A stretch of 64,000 nucleotides of DNA from Nitrospira lenta (GCF_900403705.1 NZ_OUNR01000016.1:124001-188000), one strand, 5' to 3'. Numbered from the stretch's first letter, positions 42,931-52,844 are shown. Notes: generated by a model not told the origin, from the letters alone. Made by a program: numbers and translations.

Positions 42931-44349
42931 TTATCGATCGGCTTCCATCAGAGTCGACTCATCTTCCATTTCTTCGATATCAGCCTCGATCTTCCCCTTC
43001 GTGGTCGAGGGGTGCAATCCATATTTCCGCAACATTTTATAGAAGTCCGCCCGATACCGGCCGGCGAACTGGGCCGCGCGGGAGATGTTCCCGCCGGTCA
43101 ATTGGAGGACATTCTTCAGATACGTCCGCTCGAACTCTTCCTTCGCCTCTGTCAGTGGTTTCAGCGGCGTATCGGGAGACACCCCGACGGACGGCAGGAG
43201 ATCCGGCGTAATCATATCCTGGCGGGTCATCACCACCGCTTTCTCAATCGCGTTTTCCAATTCACGCACATTTCCCGGCCAGGGATTCACCATCAACCGG
43301 TGCAGCGCCGTCGGTGTAAAGCCACGGACATCTTTATTCGCCCGCTGGTTACTGATTTTCAGGAAATGCTGCGCGAGCAATGGAATATCGTCGCGACGGT
43401 CGCGCAACGGCGGAATAAAAAGCGGCACCACGGAAATCCGGTAATACAGATCGTTGCGGAAGCTGCCGTTCTTGACCGCCTCGCCGAGATCTTTGTTCGT
43501 CGCAGCAATGATGCGCACGTCAATTTTGGTCGAGAGCTCAGATCCGACTTCGCGGACCTCCCGCTCTTGAACCGCGCGGAGAAGCTTCACCTGCATCGAG
43601 AGCGGCATTTCACCGATCTCATCCAGGAAAATCGTCCCGCCGTTGGCGCTCTGAAAGAGTCCTTTTTTAGCGCCGTGCGCGCTGGTAAAGGCTCCGCGCA
43701 CATGCCCAAAGAGTTCGCTTTCGAATAACGCTTCAGGAATGGCGGCGCAATTTAACGCGACAAAAGGCCCTTTGCTTCGGCGGCTGTTGGTGTGCGCCAC
43801 CCGGGCCATCACTTCTTTCCCAGTACCGGTTTCGCCAAAGAGCAGAATCGTGGCATCGGAATCCGCCACTTGGGCGATCTGCTGAAAGAGCCGCTGCATG
43901 GCCGGACTCCGCGCGACGACGTTTTCAAGTCCGTAGAGCTCTTTGACCAAAGACTTGAGCCGTTGAATTTCCTTGCTCATGCGCTGTTGCGACAGAGCCT
44001 TTTCGATCGTGGCTTTTAGCTCTTTGTCGTCGAATGGTTTCGTCAGATATCCGAAGGCTCCGCGCTGCATCGCTTCGACGGCATTTGGAATGCTGCCGTG
44101 CGCGGTCAGAATAATCACCGGCAACTGCGGATGAATCCGCAGCAGTTCCTCCGTCACATCCAGACCGTCTTCCCCGTGCAGTCGCAAGTCCGTCACGGCT
44201 AGATCGAACATCTTCTTTTTCGCCTCCACCAGAGCTTCGTGCCCGGTGGTGCATGAGGTCACGGCAAATCCCTCTGCGGAGAGTCGCATCTTCAATAGAT
44301 GCAACAATCCTTCATCGTCATCGACTACTAAGATTTGTTCCTTGTCCAT
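42931..44349 (-). CDS. glrR: Sigma54-dependent response regulator (GlrR/QseF-like)
   Basis: From ATG 44349 (AAGGAG just before) 472 residues: receiver with Asp10-Asp11-Asp12 and phosphoacceptor Asp54 (AVTDLRLHGEDG), AAA+ domain with Walker A GETGTGKE and Walker B GGTIFLDEIGEMP, arginine finger region, and C-terminal Fis-type HTH (GGNISRAAQFAGRYRADFY). The sigma54-contact loop reads GAFTSA instead of GAFTGA. Gene order with a lipoprotein and a kinase matches the enterobacterial glrK-qseG-glrR operon. Targets are unknown; no sigma54 promoter was found nearby. Confidence 0.93.
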   Translation of the reverse strand: MDKEQILVVDDDEGLLHLLKMRLSAEGFAVTSCTTGHEALVEAKKKMFDLAVTDLRLHGEDGLDVTEELLRIHPQLPVIILTAHGSIPNAVEAMQRGAFGYLTKPFDDKELKATIEKALSQQRMSKEIQRLKSLVKELYGLENVVARSPAMQRLFQQIAQVADSDATILLFGETGTGKEVMARVAHTNSRRSKGPFVALNCAAIPEALFESELFGHVRGAFTSAHGAKKGLFQSANGGTIFLDEIGEMPLSMQVKLLRAVQEREVREVGSELSTKIDVRIIAATNKDLGEAVKNGSFRNDLYYRISVVPLFIPPLRDRRDDIPLLAQHFLKISNQRANKDVRGFTPTALHRLMVNPWPGNVRELENAIEKAVVMTRQDMITPDLLPSVGVSPDTPLKPLTEAKEEFERTYLKNVLQLTGGNISRAAQFAGRYRADFYKMLRKYGLHPSTTKGKIEADIEEMEDESTLMEADR

Positions 44350-44356
44350 AGGCTCC

Positions 44357-45130
44357 TTACTGCGCAGGTGCGGGTTCTGTCGCGGGGACAGGCGCATTCG
44401 CTGATGGCGGACGAATCGGTCGAACCTTCTCGCGCATCTCCTGATCGATCCGCTTCAGCGCCTCCAACTGGCTAGAAAGTTCTTCGATCTTCTTATCCCG
44501 TTCTATGACTTGTTTCTGAAATGTTTGAACTGAGCCTTGCTCGGATGCCGTTTTCAGGCCGTCCTTGTCCTTCTTCGATGTCAATATCTCGATCTTTCGC
44601 TCCTGGTCGGCAATCTGCCGTTGCAGCGCCTCAATCGCTTGCGCATCGGCCTCCTTCATCCCACGAAGTTGCTGCATAATCACTTCACGGTCAAGCAAGT
44701 CCCGCACCAGGCGGTCTGTCGCATGATTTAATGAGCTATTCGCATCAGCCACGGCAGGAGCCGTCAACACCGCCTGCACCCACGATGGATCCTTAGAGCC
44801 ATTCGAATCCTGCAGCAATTTCAGCCACGCTTTACTGGAGGCCGCTAACTGGCTCTTGGGTGCAACGGCGAGAACCTTTCCAAAATATTTTTCAGCAACT
44901 TCGCGGCTTTCGTACAGTCCTAAGAGGCCCCGAGTAAAATAGGCGTGGTCGCACGAAGTCGTTTCGTTGCATTTCTGCACGATGGCATCTTGCTTCTTTG
45001 CAAGTGTCTGATAGAGCTTAGATTCTGCTGAATCAACGTGGAAAAATGGTTGATTCAGCGGCAATGGCGAAGTCCAGCTCGCACATCCGCTGACCACAAT
45101 AGGAATAATCCACAATACGGCACTCTTCAT
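44357..45130 (-). CDS. QseG/YfhG-like lipoprotein with coiled coil
   Basis: ATG 45130 gives 257 residues: a signal with lipobox VSGC, then LPLNQPFFHVDSAESKLYQT, a helical domain (about 30-130) and a long coiled coil (about 150-235, IEALQRQIADQERKIEILTS). The Pro/Ala-rich tail is disordered. It sits between kinase and regulator genes exactly where QseG lies in the glrK-qseG-glrR operon; in enterobacteria QseG is an outer-membrane lipoprotein that activates the kinase. Similar function is inferred from position and architecture. Start could also be GTG 45136. Confidence 0.72.
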   Translation of the reverse strand: MKSAVLWIIPIVVSGCASWTSPLPLNQPFFHVDSAESKLYQTLAKKQDAIVQKCNETTSCDHAYFTRGLLGLYESREVAEKYFGKVLAVAPKSQLAASSKAWLKLLQDSNGSKDPSWVQAVLTAPAVADANSSLNHATDRLVRDLLDREVIMQQLRGMKEADAQAIEALQRQIADQERKIEILTSKKDKDGLKTASEQGSVQTFQKQVIERDKKIEELSSQLEALKRIDQEMREKVRPIRPPSANAPVPATEPAPAQ

Positions 45131-45138
45131 AGTCACCC

Positions 45139-46611
45139 TCAGCTTGTCCCGCCTGGTTTGGTCAACCGTAGGATAAACCGTACAGTCGTCCCCTTTCCAG
45201 CCTCCCCTTCAATCCAGATCCGCCCACTATGGGCTTCCACAATTTTCTTTGCCAGCGCCAATCCCAGTCCGCTCCCTGCCGAGGCATTCTTGGCCTTATT
45301 TCGTCCTTGATAAAATCGCTCAAAAATATGAGGCAGATCTTCCGAATCGATACCCGGCCCGGCATCAGAGACTGATATTTCCAAGACCCCCGCCTTGGCA
45401 TCCTGTGCCATGTGCAATTTGACGATGCCTCCTTCGGGGCTGAATTTCAAGGCGTTGGACAAGAGATTATCGAACACTTGTTCGATGCGCAACGCATCCG
45501 CTTTCACCCACAACCGCTCTTTCGGATGCTCCGTCAGAAGCTGAACGTGTTTGGAATCAGCCAAGAGACGGACCTTATTGACTGAAATATCCGCAATTCT
45601 ATTCAGATCGATCGGAACAATTCTATACTCCATCATCCCGGCTTCCATCTTGGAAAGATCGAGAATCGTCGAGATGAGGTGAATCAGCCGTCGACTGCTG
45701 TCGGCCATGATCCGAAGCGTAGTCCGCTGCTCTTGAACGAGCGGTCCTGGAATTTCATCGAGAAGCAGATGAGTCCCTTCCTGAATCGAGGCCATCGGCG
45801 TGCGTAATTCGTGGGACACGTGGGCGAGAAATTCAGACTTCATGTCGTCCAGCTCTTGGAGCTTCCCCCCCATCCAGTTGACGGTGTCCACCAGATCGCG
45901 AAGCTCTGAAGGGGCAGTAATCTCCAAGGGTGTCCCGAATTTTCCTTGCCCGATCAGCTTGATATGTCCCTGTAGTTGACCAAGCGGCCGTAGAATACTG
46001 TAACTGGCAATTCCTGCGAGTCCAATCCCGAAGACCAAGGCCACCAGCACTAACTGCTCTGTCACGGCTTCCGCCCGCGCTGCGCTGGCGCGTGATTCGC
46101 TGACGCCCACACTCACGCGAGCTTCATGCACGTCGATATAACTTTGAATCGTCGCAGACATTCGATCCATGATGGCATCTCGACGATTCTCGTATCCTAC
46201 CGCATGCCCGCCGACTTGATCGGCGGGATGCTCGAATTCGTCATGAAAAAGCACCAGGCGTTCCTGTAGCAGCCGTCCGGCCTCTTGCAGCAACGTGATG
46301 GCATGAGGAGTAATTTCTTGATCGCGGAGGTGCTGAAGGTTTCGCTGAAATTCTTCAACCTCTTCATTATAGTTCGTCAGAAACGCCGTATCCTTCGTGG
46401 CAAGATACTTTTTCTCACTGTTCAGTTGCGCAAACAACGATTCCTGCAATCGCTTGGCAGCCTCCACTGCGGGATAGTGAAACGACGCCATTTCTGTACT
46501 GAGCGCCGTGAGTTGGCGAAGCTGGAATAAGGCATAGAGATTCACCCCTGCCATAACGACAATAATCACAAGGCAGGTAAGAACCAACCGCCAAAAGATG
46601 GAGAGTCTCAT
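45139..46611 (-). CDS. glrK: Membrane sensor histidine kinase (GlrK/QseE-like)
   Basis: This 490-residue kinase has TM1 (about 7-29, LVLTCLVIIVVMAGVNLYAL), a helical periplasmic sensor of about 155 residues, TM2 (about 187-207, VLVALVFGIGLAGIASYSIL) and a HAMP domain. The H box is FLAHVSHELRTPMASI, followed by the ATPase motifs FDNLLSNALKFSPEGG, DAGPGIDSEDLPHIFERFY and GSGLGLALAKKIVEAH. It heads a three-gene operon with the QseG-like lipoprotein and the sigma54 regulator. The all-helical sensor lacks a small-molecule pocket pattern, in line with control by an envelope partner. Confidence 0.93.
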   Translation of the reverse strand: MRLSIFWRLVLTCLVIIVVMAGVNLYALFQLRQLTALSTEMASFHYPAVEAAKRLQESLFAQLNSEKKYLATKDTAFLTNYNEEVEEFQRNLQHLRDQEITPHAITLLQEAGRLLQERLVLFHDEFEHPADQVGGHAVGYENRRDAIMDRMSATIQSYIDVHEARVSVGVSESRASAARAEAVTEQLVLVALVFGIGLAGIASYSILRPLGQLQGHIKLIGQGKFGTPLEITAPSELRDLVDTVNWMGGKLQELDDMKSEFLAHVSHELRTPMASIQEGTHLLLDEIPGPLVQEQRTTLRIMADSSRRLIHLISTILDLSKMEAGMMEYRIVPIDLNRIADISVNKVRLLADSKHVQLLTEHPKERLWVKADALRIEQVFDNLLSNALKFSPEGGIVKLHMAQDAKAGVLEISVSDAGPGIDSEDLPHIFERFYQGRNKAKNASAGSGLGLALAKKIVEAHSGRIWIEGEAGKGTTVRFILRLTKPGGTS

Positions 46612-46813
46612 GATTTGGGAAGCCTTCGCCCTATGAGCTGGAGTTGGTCAAAGACCAAGCGTAGGTAAAACCATACACAATTTCACCCTCTACCACAACT
46701 CTTGCCGTACTCTATTGCGTGAATTCGAGAATATTTTATGACAGGTCTCGCTCGCGCACAGTCTACTCAGAGAGTCTGCGCCAGCTCTACACCGGCAGTC
46801 GCCATTCACCTAT

Positions 46814-47644
46814 CTACCGCCCGTCGTCAAATCGACGGGCGAACGCACGTTGTCGGTGAGATGAGCCATGCAGTAATGCAAAGAGATGGCCGCGAAACAA
46901 AAGGATGCTCATGGCCACAGGAGGAGTCAGCAGAATCGCCAGGATCCAGTAGGCGTCGGACGGAAGCCCCAGATAACTGAACCACCCGCCGAGCACGGTG
47001 AACGGGAGAATCAATAGTTGGAAAAAGTCGAGCCCGGCTCCCCGGCCAAGACGACTCGATAAGCGAACAAATTGCTCAAGCCCGGACGGCGAGATCACCA
47101 CCGGAAGGATCAAGAGTCCAAACGGCAAGAACCATTCGATCCAATTTTCCAGGACAAACTCGTAGCAGGTTTTCAGTACGTCCAGCGGAGAGTCCTGCCG
47201 CACCTGATAAATCACCTCCGGTGCCGGATTCAGCAAAATGAAAAGAAGCAGGAGCACTGCCGACGAGAGAAATTGGCCATAGGGATTGGCTTGAGTCCCC
47301 AAGTCGAGCGCCATGATGGGGAGCCATAAGACAAACCCCACCCCGATGACCTCCCAAAAGTAGGCGCCCAGACTTTCCTGAATGTCGTGCAATTGAAGGG
47401 AGCGGGCGCCGTTCAGCGAGCGCTCGATCAACGAAAGTGTCGCACCCACCAACAAGGCATTGAGGGCTCCCAGAATAAAACCGCCGACGATCCCTAACGT
47501 GCCGGCCACCTGCGACACCACGACGAATAGCAGCGCAAACCCCACCAACGCGAGCATGGCGATCCAACTATGACGAAGCGACCGCCCCGTAGACCGAATC
47601 GCTTGCCGGTACAATTCAAATAACGAAGACACCTGGCTGGACAT
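46814..47644 (-). CDS. Polytopic membrane protein of unknown function
   Basis: This 276-residue protein has about six hydrophobic helices (MLALVGFALLFVVVSQVAGT; GGFILGALNALLVGATLSLI; VIGVGFVLWLPIMALDLG; LSSAVLLLLFILLNPAPEVI; FLPFGLLILPVVI; YWILAILLTPPVAMSILLF). Between helices 4 and 5 lies a loop with QVRQDSPLDVLKTCYEFVLENW. It faces clpB divergently. The pattern recalls small uncharacterised membrane families, but I cannot name one. No transporter signature is seen. Confidence 0.8.
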   Translation of the reverse strand: MSSQVSSLFELYRQAIRSTGRSLRHSWIAMLALVGFALLFVVVSQVAGTLGIVGGFILGALNALLVGATLSLIERSLNGARSLQLHDIQESLGAYFWEVIGVGFVLWLPIMALDLGTQANPYGQFLSSAVLLLLFILLNPAPEVIYQVRQDSPLDVLKTCYEFVLENWIEWFLPFGLLILPVVISPSGLEQFVRLSSRLGRGAGLDFFQLLILPFTVLGGWFSYLGLPSDAYWILAILLTPPVAMSILLFRGHLFALLHGSSHRQRAFARRFDDGR

Positions 47645-47809
47645 CGATAACTCTTAGCGCCTCATCCTACTATCGTTCGTACGGACAGACTGGCGGTGTC
47701 GGCTCATCAACGATTGAACAGCCACAAAACCACCTCAGTTCGCACCATAATCCTGAACGACCGGCTGGTCAAGAACTGTCCGGAGAAGAGAGATTCTCTC
47801 CTCCGTCGC

Positions 47810-47846
47810 TTGACACATGCCGCCCGATGATTATTAATCGATCATC
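47810..47846 (+). promoter_or_regulatory. clpB promoter region with palindrome
   Basis: A perfect TTGACA (47810-47815) is followed by TATTAAT at 47832-47838 with 16-17 bases between. Overlapping the -10, GATTA-T-TAATC (47829-47839) is a palindrome, and GATGAT/ATCATC (47826-47831, 47841-47846) form a wider inverted repeat. The element could bind a heat-shock or stress repressor; it is not the CIRCE sequence. Transcription would start near 47845, 35 bases before clpB. Confidence 0.5.
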
Positions 47847-47879
47847 AGCAACTCGTCCATCTGTCGAGGAGGGATTTCC

Positions 47880-50480
47880 GTGGACATGAACACCATGACG
47901 ATGAAACTCCAAGAGGCGTTGCAAACAGCCTCATCCCATGCCATGCGCCGTAACCATCAGGGCATCGACGTCGAGCATTTGTTGCTCGCACTGCTCGACC
48001 AGGGAGGCGGAACCACATCAGCATTACTAGAACAAACCGGCGTGGCGCTTCCCGCCGTTCGCCAGGCCATCGAGCAAGCACTCGGAAAACTGCCTCAGGT
48101 ACAGGGTGCGAGCGGCGGACCTGGACAGGTGCATGTCACCAATCGCCTGAGCCAGGTGCTCAGCAAAGCCGAAGATGAAAAAACCGCACTGAAGGATGAC
48201 TATCTCAGCGTCGAACACGCCCTGCTCGCCATGGCCCAAGAAGGCGGCATTTTCAAAAAACTGGGCATCACGCGGGATCGCCTGCTCTCCGGGTTGCAGC
48301 AGGTGCGAGGCAATCAACGGGTCACCACGCAAGACCCTGAAAACACCTATCAATCACTCGAAAAATATGGCCGCGATCTGACCCGGGCAGCGGGCCAGGG
48401 AAAACTCGATCCGGTGATCGGACGAGACGACGAAATTCGCCGAGTGATTCAGATCCTTTCCCGGCGTACCAAGAACAATCCCGTCCTGATTGGCGAACCC
48501 GGCGTGGGCAAGACCGCCATCGTCGAAGGGTTGGCCATCAGAATTATCAAGGGAGATGTCCCGGAAGGGCTAAAACAGAAACGAGTGATCACCCTGGATA
48601 TGGGGGCCCTGGTCGCCGGCGCAAAGTTTCGCGGTGAATTCGAAGAGCGGCTCAAAGCCGTCCTCAAGGAGATCCAATCTTCGCAGGGACAGATATTGTT
48701 GTTCATCGACGAATTGCACACCGTCGTCGGAGCCGGCGCTGCCGAAGGTTCGATGGATGCGGCAAACTTGCTCAAACCCATGCTCGCGCGCGGCGAACTG
48801 CACCTCATCGGCGCCACCACACTCGATGAATACCGCAAATATATCGAAAAAGACGCCGCGCTCGAACGGCGGTTCCAGACCGTCCTCGTCGATCAACCGT
48901 CGGTCGAGGATACGATTTCAATCCTACGCGGCCTGAAGGAACGCTACGAAGTGCACCACGGCGTGCGCATTAAAGACAGCGCGCTGGTGGCCGCCGCAAA
49001 GTTGTCGAACCGGTATATCGCCGATCGCTTCCTGCCCGATAAAGCCATCGATTTGGTCGATGAAGCGGCTGCGCGACTACGGACGGAGATCGATAGTCTG
49101 CCGGCTGAACTGGATGAAGTCTCCCGCAAAGTGCTCCAACTGGAGATCGAGCGTGAAGCGCTCCGGAAAGAAAAGGATCAGGCGAGCGCCGCTCGATTGA
49201 CCACGCTCGAAGCAGAACTTGCCGAAAAACAAAGCACCGTTCAAACGCTCAAGACCCAGTGGGATTCAGAAAAAGCCTCTGTAGGACGGCTTCGCAAAAC
49301 CAGAGAAGCGATTGAAGAAGTGAAATTGAAAATTGAACAGGCAGAACGGGCCTACGACCTCAATCGAGTAGCGGAGCTCCGCTACGGAGACCTCCCCCGC
49401 CTGGAGCGAGAACTCTCCATCGAACAAACCTCCTTGGGGAAGAAGCAGGATCAAAACCGGCTGCTCAAGGAAGAAGTCGATGAAGACGAGATCGCCGCTG
49501 TCGTGAGTCGATGGACCGGGATCCCTGTCTCGCGTTTAATGGAAGGCGAATCCGATAAACTGCTCAAGCTCGAAGATCTCTTGCATCAACGGGTCATCGG
49601 GCAGGATGAAGGCGTGCGCGCCGTGGCCGACGCCGTGCTGCGGGCACGATCCGGCATCAAAGATCCCAACCGGCCGATCGGATCGTTCCTCTTTCTCGGT
49701 CCGACCGGAGTGGGAAAAACAGAATTGGCGCGCGCCCTGGCGAACGTGCTGTTCGATGATGAAAGCAATCTCATTCGCATCGACATGTCGGAGTATATGG
49801 AGAAACATACCGTCGCCCGCCTGATCGGAGCCCCTCCTGGATACGTGGGCTTCGAGGAAGGCGGTCAACTGACCGAAGCGGTGCGCCGGCACCCATTCTC
49901 CGTCGTCCTCTTCGATGAAATCGAAAAAGCGCACCACGATGTCTTCAATGTGTTTTTACAAATCCTGGATGATGGCCGGTTAACCGACTCCCAAGGCCGG
50001 ACGGTCGACTTTAAAAATACGGTGCTGATCATGACGTCGAATATCGGCAGCCCACAAATCCTAGAGGCACAACAGCGCGGTGCTTCCTATGAAGAGATGC
50101 GATCGGTCGTCATGGCAGAACTCCGTCAGCATTTCCGTCCGGAGTTTCTCAATCGCGTGGACGAAACCGTCGTCTTCCATCCCTTGGCCACTGAACAACT
50201 GGTGAAGATTGTGGAGATTCAGCTGGAGCGGTTGCGGGCGCGACTCGCGGAGCGGCGCATTCAGCTGGCCATTACCCCGGCGGCGCTCACCTATCTGGGG
50301 GAGCGCGGCTACGATCCGATCTACGGCGCGCGGCCGCTCAAACGGCTCATTCAGCAGGAGCTGGAAACGCCCCTCGCGAGACTCTTAGTGAAGGGAGAAT
50401 TGCGCGACGGTGAGACCGCGTCGATCGATCGAGACAAGAATGCCCTGGTGATTGTCCCGACAGTGGCGGCGGAAGGCTGA
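47880..50480 (+). CDS. clpB: ATP-dependent disaggregase ClpB
   Basis: The 866-residue Hsp100 chaperone has the full order: N-domain repeats (about 1-150), AAA-1 with [15 protein letters not shown], the coiled-coil M domain (about 400-530, [20 protein letters not shown]) and AAA-2 with [25 protein letters not shown] and the C-terminal small domain ([20 protein letters not shown]). It works with DnaK to pull proteins out of aggregates. GTG 47880 is preferred because AGGAGG lies 7 bases before it; ATG 47886 is possible. A sigma70-like promoter with a palindrome precedes it. Confidence 0.97.
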   Translation: MDMNTMTMKLQEALQTASSHAMRRNHQGIDVEHLLLALLDQGGGTTSALLEQTGVALPAVRQAIEQALGKLPQVQGASGGPGQVHVTNRLSQVLSKAEDEKTALKDDYLSVEHALLAMAQEGGIFKKLGITRDRLLSGLQQVRGNQRVTTQDPENTYQSLEKYGRDLTRAAGQGKLDPVIGRDDEIRRVIQILSRRTKNNPVLIGEPGVGKTAIVEGLAIRIIKGDVPEGLKQKRVITLDMGALVAGAKFRGEFEERLKAVLKEIQSSQGQILLFIDELHTVVGAGAAEGSMDAANLLKPMLARGELHLIGATTLDEYRKYIEKDAALERRFQTVLVDQPSVEDTISILRGLKERYEVHHGVRIKDSALVAAAKLSNRYIADRFLPDKAIDLVDEAAARLRTEIDSLPAELDEVSRKVLQLEIEREALRKEKDQASAARLTTLEAELAEKQSTVQTLKTQWDSEKASVGRLRKTREAIEEVKLKIEQAERAYDLNRVAELRYGDLPRLERELSIEQTSLGKKQDQNRLLKEEVDEDEIAAVVSRWTGIPVSRLMEGESDKLLKLEDLLHQRVIGQDEGVRAVADAVLRARSGIKDPNRPIGSFLFLGPTGVGKTELARALANVLFDDESNLIRIDMSEYMEKHTVARLIGAPPGYVGFEEGGQLTEAVRRHPFSVVLFDEIEKAHHDVFNVFLQILDDGRLTDSQGRTVDFKNTVLIMTSNIGSPQILEAQQRGASYEEMRSVVMAELRQHFRPEFLNRVDETVVFHPLATEQLVKIVEIQLERLRARLAERRIQLAITPAALTYLGERGYDPIYGARPLKRLIQQELETPLARLLVKGELRDGETASIDRDKNALVIVPTVAAEG

Positions 50481-50490
50481 TCGATGCATA

Positions 50491-50523
50491 GCGGTCGGAC
50501 TTGCACTACCCAAGTCTGACCGC
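50491..50523. terminator. Strong hairpin at the clpB/convergent gene junction
   Basis: GCGGTCGGACTTG (50491-50503) pairs with CAAGTCTGACCGC (50511-50523) in a 13-bp stem with one mismatch and a seven-base loop. It begins 10 bases after the clpB stop and overlaps the last codons of the opposing gene (stop at 50506), so it can serve as a bidirectional terminator. No long U tract is seen. Confidence 0.55.
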
Positions 50524-50931
50524 ACCGCCTTTCACATCCTGTGTCGTGCCGCTGGCTCGAAGCTTATCGATTTTCCATTCCTTTGAAGACACCTCCAGGA
50601 GGTGGCCCTTCATTGTAGGAAAGTCACCCTTCGAGAACACCACCACGTTCGGCGCTTTCACGTCGAACTGGAGCAACACCTTCCCCGAGGCCGATTCTTT
50701 TAACGTGACCGTCTTGGGCGCTTTGGTCACATCATAGGCCCGGCGCTCGTTGAACATGATGGTGCTGTCGACCAACTTCACCAGCATTTTCCCCGTCTGG
50801 TCGAACAGCGCGAAATTCAGCAGGATGGATCCGGTCGACGGATGTTGCGCGACTTGGATGAGCGGCACGCCCTCGACTTCAATCGTGCCATCGGTATTGC
50901 GATAGAGATTCGATCCGACTTCAAGATCCAT
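50506..50931 (-). CDS. Hypothetical soluble beta-rich protein
   Basis: This 141-residue protein, with no signal peptide, is built of alternating strands and short loops (ILLNFALFDQTGKMLVKLVD; KVLLQFDVKAPNVVVFSKG). It begins MDLEVGSNLYRNTDGTIEVE. The even strand spacing suggests a beta-sandwich or a short beta-helix that may bind a ligand. It converges on clpB. I do not recognise the family. Confidence 0.75.
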   Translation of the reverse strand: MDLEVGSNLYRNTDGTIEVEGVPLIQVAQHPSTGSILLNFALFDQTGKMLVKLVDSTIMFNERRAYDVTKAPKTVTLKESASGKVLLQFDVKAPNVVVFSKGDFPTMKGHLLEVSSKEWKIDKLRASGTTQDVKGGAVRLG

Positions 50932-50975
50932 GATTCCCCTCGTGTGACCAACCGTCAGTAAAAAAACCGCACGTG

Positions 50976-51179
50976 TTATGACTTCTTGATGCGATCGAGA
51001 ATTAACGCGATGCAGCCGCCGAGCAGCCCCCCGCCGATAATGGTCGTCAGCAGTTCCGCCAGCTTGAGCGTCCAGACCGATCCCTGAGCCTGCATGACAT
51101 CACGGATGCCGCCTTGCAGCATCAGCACCGAGAGTGCCATCGTCGCCCCAACGATGAACCACCAGAGAAACACTTTCAT
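50976..51179 (-). CDS. Small two-helix membrane protein
   Basis: From ATG 51179 the 67-residue product has two transmembrane helices (VFLWWFIVGATMALSVLMLQ; LLTTIIGGGLLGGCIALIL) joined by a polar loop with GIRDVMQAQGSVW. It ends in DRIKKS, giving a cytoplasmic basic tail. No good ribosome site is seen; translation may depend on the upstream comM gene, which ends 19 bases before. An upstream TTG at 51191 is in frame. Family unknown. Confidence 0.6.
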   Translation of the reverse strand: MKVFLWWFIVGATMALSVLMLQGGIRDVMQAQGSVWTLKLAELLTTIIGGGLLGGCIALILDRIKKS

Positions 51180-51197
51180 TGTCGTCAACACGGCCCG

Positions 51198-52727
51198 TCA
51201 CACCTCAATCGCTCGATCAAGCGCCCGATACTGAATAGCTTCTGCGACATGGACGGTCTCAATCTTATCAGAGTCCGCTAAATCAGCAATGGTCCTCGCC
51301 ACACGCAAAATCCGTCCATGGGCGCGGGCTGACAGATTCAGCCTCGCCATCGCCTGCTCCAGCAGTTCTTGAGGTCCGACCGCGAGCCCACAATACCGCT
51401 TCACGAGTCTGGGCTTCAACTGGGCATTTGTGTAGATGCCGTCGTCACGATAGCGCACCTGCTGCCGCCCGCGCGCGGCCAGCACGCGCGCGCGAATCGC
51501 GGCCGAGCTTTCCGTCGGAGGCTGTTCATGGCGCAACTCGCGAATCGGCACCGGCGGCACCTCCAGGTGCAGATCCAACCGGTCAAGCAAAGGACCAGAG
51601 AGCTTGGCGCGATAGCGGCGGATCTGCGGCACCGTACAGACACAAGGCCTCGCTCGATCACCATAGTATCCACAAGGACAGGGATTCATAGCCGCGATCA
51701 GCATGAAGCGGGCCGGATAGCGTATCGTGCCGCTGGCCCTCGTGAGCGTCACATGCCCGTCTTCAAGCGGTTGCCGCAATCCTTCCAGCACGGGCCGCTT
51801 GAACTCCGGCGATTCGTCCAGAAAGAGCACGCCGTTGTGTGCGAGCGACACCTCGCCCGGTTTCGGCACGGCCCCGCCTCCCACCAATCCGGCATCCGAA
51901 ATACTATGATGTGGGGCTCGAAACGGCCGGACCATGAGTAGCGGACGGTCCGGCGGCAGCTGTCCCGCCACACTGTGGACTCTGGTGGTTTCAATCGCTT
52001 CATCCAGCTCCATGATCGGGAGAATCGACGGGAGTCGACGCGCGAGCATCGTCTTTCCGGATCCCGGCGGCCCCACCATCAGGAGATTGTGGCCGCCGGC
52101 CGCAGCCACTTCCAATGCTCGTTTCGCAAAATCTTGTCCCCGGACATCCGCATAATCTTCATCGTCCGCCGGACGTAACGACTCGAGATGGTTGAGATTC
52201 GACAAGCAGGCAGTGAGCCCCTGGCTCCCTTTCAGGAACTCGACGGCTTCTGGCAGGGTATGGAGTGGATAGGCGTTGACTCCTTCAACAAGCGCCGCTT
52301 CAGGTCCATTCGCGGCAGGGAGGAGAAGATCGTAGCCTTTGCGACAGGCCAGTCCAAAGGATAGTGCGCCGGTGATGGGCTTGATTCGTCCGTCGAGCGA
52401 GAGCTCGCCCAACAAGACCCGCCGGTCTAGTGCCTCCGGCGGAATCACCTCTTCCGCGACGAGGATCCCGATGGCAATGGCCAAGTCGAGCCCGGATCCT
52501 TCTTTCTTGATGCCTGCGGGAGCGAGATTGACCGTAATACGTTTGGCGGGAAAATGAAACCCTGTGTTCTTCAGAGCAGCACGGACACGATCACGGCTTT
52601 CACGCACGGTCGCATCCGGCAATCCCACCACTGAGAATTGCGGAAGCCCTCCGGAAATGTCGACTTCGACGTCGACAAGATGAGCATCCAGCCCCACGAG
52701 TGCAGCACTCGCGACCTTGGCCAGCAT
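51198..52727 (-). CDS. comM: YifB/ComM-family Mg-chelatase-like AAA+ ATPase
   Basis: The 509-residue protein has the N-terminal Lon-like/ChlI-associated part (VASAALVGLDAHLVDVEVDI, GIKKEGSGLDLAIAIGIL). The AAA+ module carries Walker A GPPGSGKTMLARRLPSIL and Walker B GVLFLDESPEF, with FRAPHHSISDAGLVGGG and PCPCGYYGD, the Cys-rich signature of the family. ComM is a hexameric branch-migration helicase aiding integration of incoming DNA during transformation. Whether this organism is competent is unknown. Confidence 0.94.
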   Translation of the reverse strand: MLAKVASAALVGLDAHLVDVEVDISGGLPQFSVVGLPDATVRESRDRVRAALKNTGFHFPAKRITVNLAPAGIKKEGSGLDLAIAIGILVAEEVIPPEALDRRVLLGELSLDGRIKPITGALSFGLACRKGYDLLLPAANGPEAALVEGVNAYPLHTLPEAVEFLKGSQGLTACLSNLNHLESLRPADDEDYADVRGQDFAKRALEVAAAGGHNLLMVGPPGSGKTMLARRLPSILPIMELDEAIETTRVHSVAGQLPPDRPLLMVRPFRAPHHSISDAGLVGGGAVPKPGEVSLAHNGVLFLDESPEFKRPVLEGLRQPLEDGHVTLTRASGTIRYPARFMLIAAMNPCPCGYYGDRARPCVCTVPQIRRYRAKLSGPLLDRLDLHLEVPPVPIRELRHEQPPTESSAAIRARVLAARGRQQVRYRDDGIYTNAQLKPRLVKRYCGLAVGPQELLEQAMARLNLSARAHGRILRVARTIADLADSDKIETVHVAEAIQYRALDRAIEV

Positions 52728-52844
52728 GGAACGTCACACCTTTCTGTGCCCGACGAACGCGGGATTATAGAAACTCCTCAATAGTGTTGCAAGCGAATGA
52801 TCGAACGTGCGTCGTAGCCGGTAGCTGCCCTTCCCGTAAGACTG

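Noticed and set aside
46612-46813. Search for a sigma54 promoter (TGGCAC-N5-TTGCA) ahead of the GlrK-like operon
   Set aside because: No match was found on the minus strand, so sigma54 autoregulation is not claimed.
47809-47831. CTTGAC...CCCGAT as a sigma32 heat-shock promoter for clpB
   Set aside because: The gap between the two boxes is only about 8 bases, too short for sigma32; the sigma70 reading fits better.
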